NCBI RefSeq assembly: GCF_029227915.1 | Contig: NC_079877.1 | Location: 35,243,851 to 35,307,850, forward strand | Length of the DNA stretch: 64,000 nucleotides | Direction of reading: 5' to 3' | Source of the DNA: Hydractinia symbiolongicarpus | Lineage: Eukaryota; Cnidaria; Hydrozoa; Anthoathecata; Hydractiniidae | The notes under the pieces: model-generated | Database searches by the model: none | The model's input: only the letters and a program-made list of their open reading frames with translations | What the model was told of the DNA's origin: nothing | Shown: piece after piece, positions 63,864-64,000 of the stretch | Layout of the letters: the number at the start of each line of letters is the position of its first letter | How positions within the stretch are numbered: the stretch's first letter is position 1 | Program-made: the position numbers and the translations under genes

Positions 63864-64000
63864 GGGAAATGAGTTTACTCCCTGGGTACTTTCTTTGTAT
63901 ACATTCGACTATACGGGCCAAGCCCGGGATTTACGGGAAATCGCGGGATTTCGTTTGCCGGCGATTAAACTTCTTTTATTCAGCGTCTTATCAAAAATGA
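63864..64000 (+). repeat. Partial monomer at right edge
   Basis: A 137-bp start of a monomer runs to the window end inside the A/T-rich dyad (TCAAAAATGA). The array evidently continues beyond both edges. Confidence 0.95.

Larger units (their letters stand above)
1..64000 (+). repeat. Satellite DNA array, 203-bp monomer, about 315 head-to-tail copies
   Basis: The motif GGGAAATGAG recurs at 123, 326, 529, 732, 935, 1138 and 1341 and keeps a 203-bp step; the last start is at 63864, which is 314 steps of 203 minus 1 bp. The landmarks GTATAC, TTTGCCGGCGATTAAAC and GTCTCATC appear in the same order and orientation throughout, so no inversion or foreign insertion is visible. A consensus monomer has 42 G and 35 C (38% GC). 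Neighbouring monomers differ mostly by point changes and by A-run length. Tandem, diverged monomers grouped into higher-order repeats are typical of eukaryotic centromeric or pericentromeric satellites; that role is inferred. I do not recognise the satellite family or species. Confidence 0.98.
60387..64000 (+). repeat. 3-mer higher-order repeat block, about 609-bp period
   Basis: Three classes cycle. The first is CACAGGG with CATTCAAC, CCACTTTCATTAAG and ATGCATTTTAG. The second is GGGAATTGAG with CATTCGAC, CTTCTTTCATTAAG, TTTTTATAAAC and a long A tail. The third is AAAATCTTTCGGG with CTTCTTTTATTCAG and GAAAAGATAATTT. The ATAAACTAC marker falls at 60928, 61537, 61980, 62590, 63199 and 63808; steps are 609 or 610 except one of 443, which contains the fourth 37-bp junction. 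Although 609 is a multiple of three, stops in every frame rule out a coding repeat. Confidence 0.87.

Noticed and set aside
1-64000. CRISPR array
   Set aside because: The whole 203-bp unit repeats without unique spacers, units diverge gradually, and no cas genes are present.
1-64000. Ribosomal DNA, 5S or tRNA gene cluster
   Set aside because: No rRNA-like sequence, no A/B box pair or cloverleaf, and no pol III T-run terminator placed after a conserved transcript.
60387-64000. In-frame coding repeat in the 609-bp (multiple of three) block
   Set aside because: Each frame meets stops within every monomer (TAATTTAAAA and TTATAAACTAC), so no frame stays open across a 609-bp unit.
1-64000. Telomeric or subtelomeric repeat
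   Set aside because: No short G-rich telomere-type tandem motif occurs anywhere in the window.

Overview
The whole window is one uninterrupted, head-to-tail satellite DNA array. The repeat unit is about 203 bp, every copy lies in the same orientation, and about 315 copies fill the window from edge to edge. I see no gene, RNA gene, transposon, inversion or unique flanking sequence. This is characteristic of eukaryotic heterochromatin, most plausibly a centromeric or pericentromeric satellite, but nothing here proves that role or identifies the species. My count on a consensus monomer gives about 38% GC and 13 CpG, against about 7 expected from base composition. CpG is therefore not depleted, which suggests either weak germline CpG methylation or very recent homogenisation.

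The monomer, starting at its GGGAAATGAG motif, has a fixed set of landmarks. These are a GTATAC site, a variable CTTTTGAC or CATTCGAC block, a GC-rich core (CGGGCC, CCGGG, TTACGGGAAAT, GCCGGC), an A/T-rich dyad around CAAAAATG-AAAA-CATTTTTG, and an A-rich tail ending in ATCGTTC. Diagnostic variants define several monomer classes, and the order of classes builds higher-order repeats (HORs).

Layout: 0.1-3.6 kb is a 5-mer HOR (1,015 bp); 3.6-7.2 kb is mixed; 7.2-11.6 kb is a 2,233-bp (11-mer) tandem duplication with no difference found where compared; 11.6-18.2 kb holds 7-, 5- and 6-mer units of a second family; 18.2-23.4 kb is mixed with an 812-bp 4-mer duplication; 23.4-27.9 kb is a second near-identical 11-mer duplication (2,232 bp); 27.9-29.5 kb is a 5-mer duplication; 29.8-41.9 kb is a multi-kilobase super-repeat in which long blocks recur at offsets of 7,044, 4,815 and 5,017 bp; 34.8-36.8 and 39.8-44.5 kb carry a third 5-mer HOR (1,014 bp); 44.5-52.7 kb holds dispersed segmental copies and a 1,012-bp duplication; 52.7-60.4 kb is a shuffled zone with hybrid-junction monomers; 60.4-64 kb is a 3-mer HOR (609 bp).

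The array looks like the product of repeated unequal exchange or amplification. Tracer events include a 51-bp internal deletion present in two places 7 kb apart, a 37-bp out-of-register junction present four times, and chimeric monomers at several duplication boundaries. Short open frames of 60-120 codons recur on both strands, but they are by-products of the repeat. The unit length is not a multiple of three, and every monomer brings stop codons.
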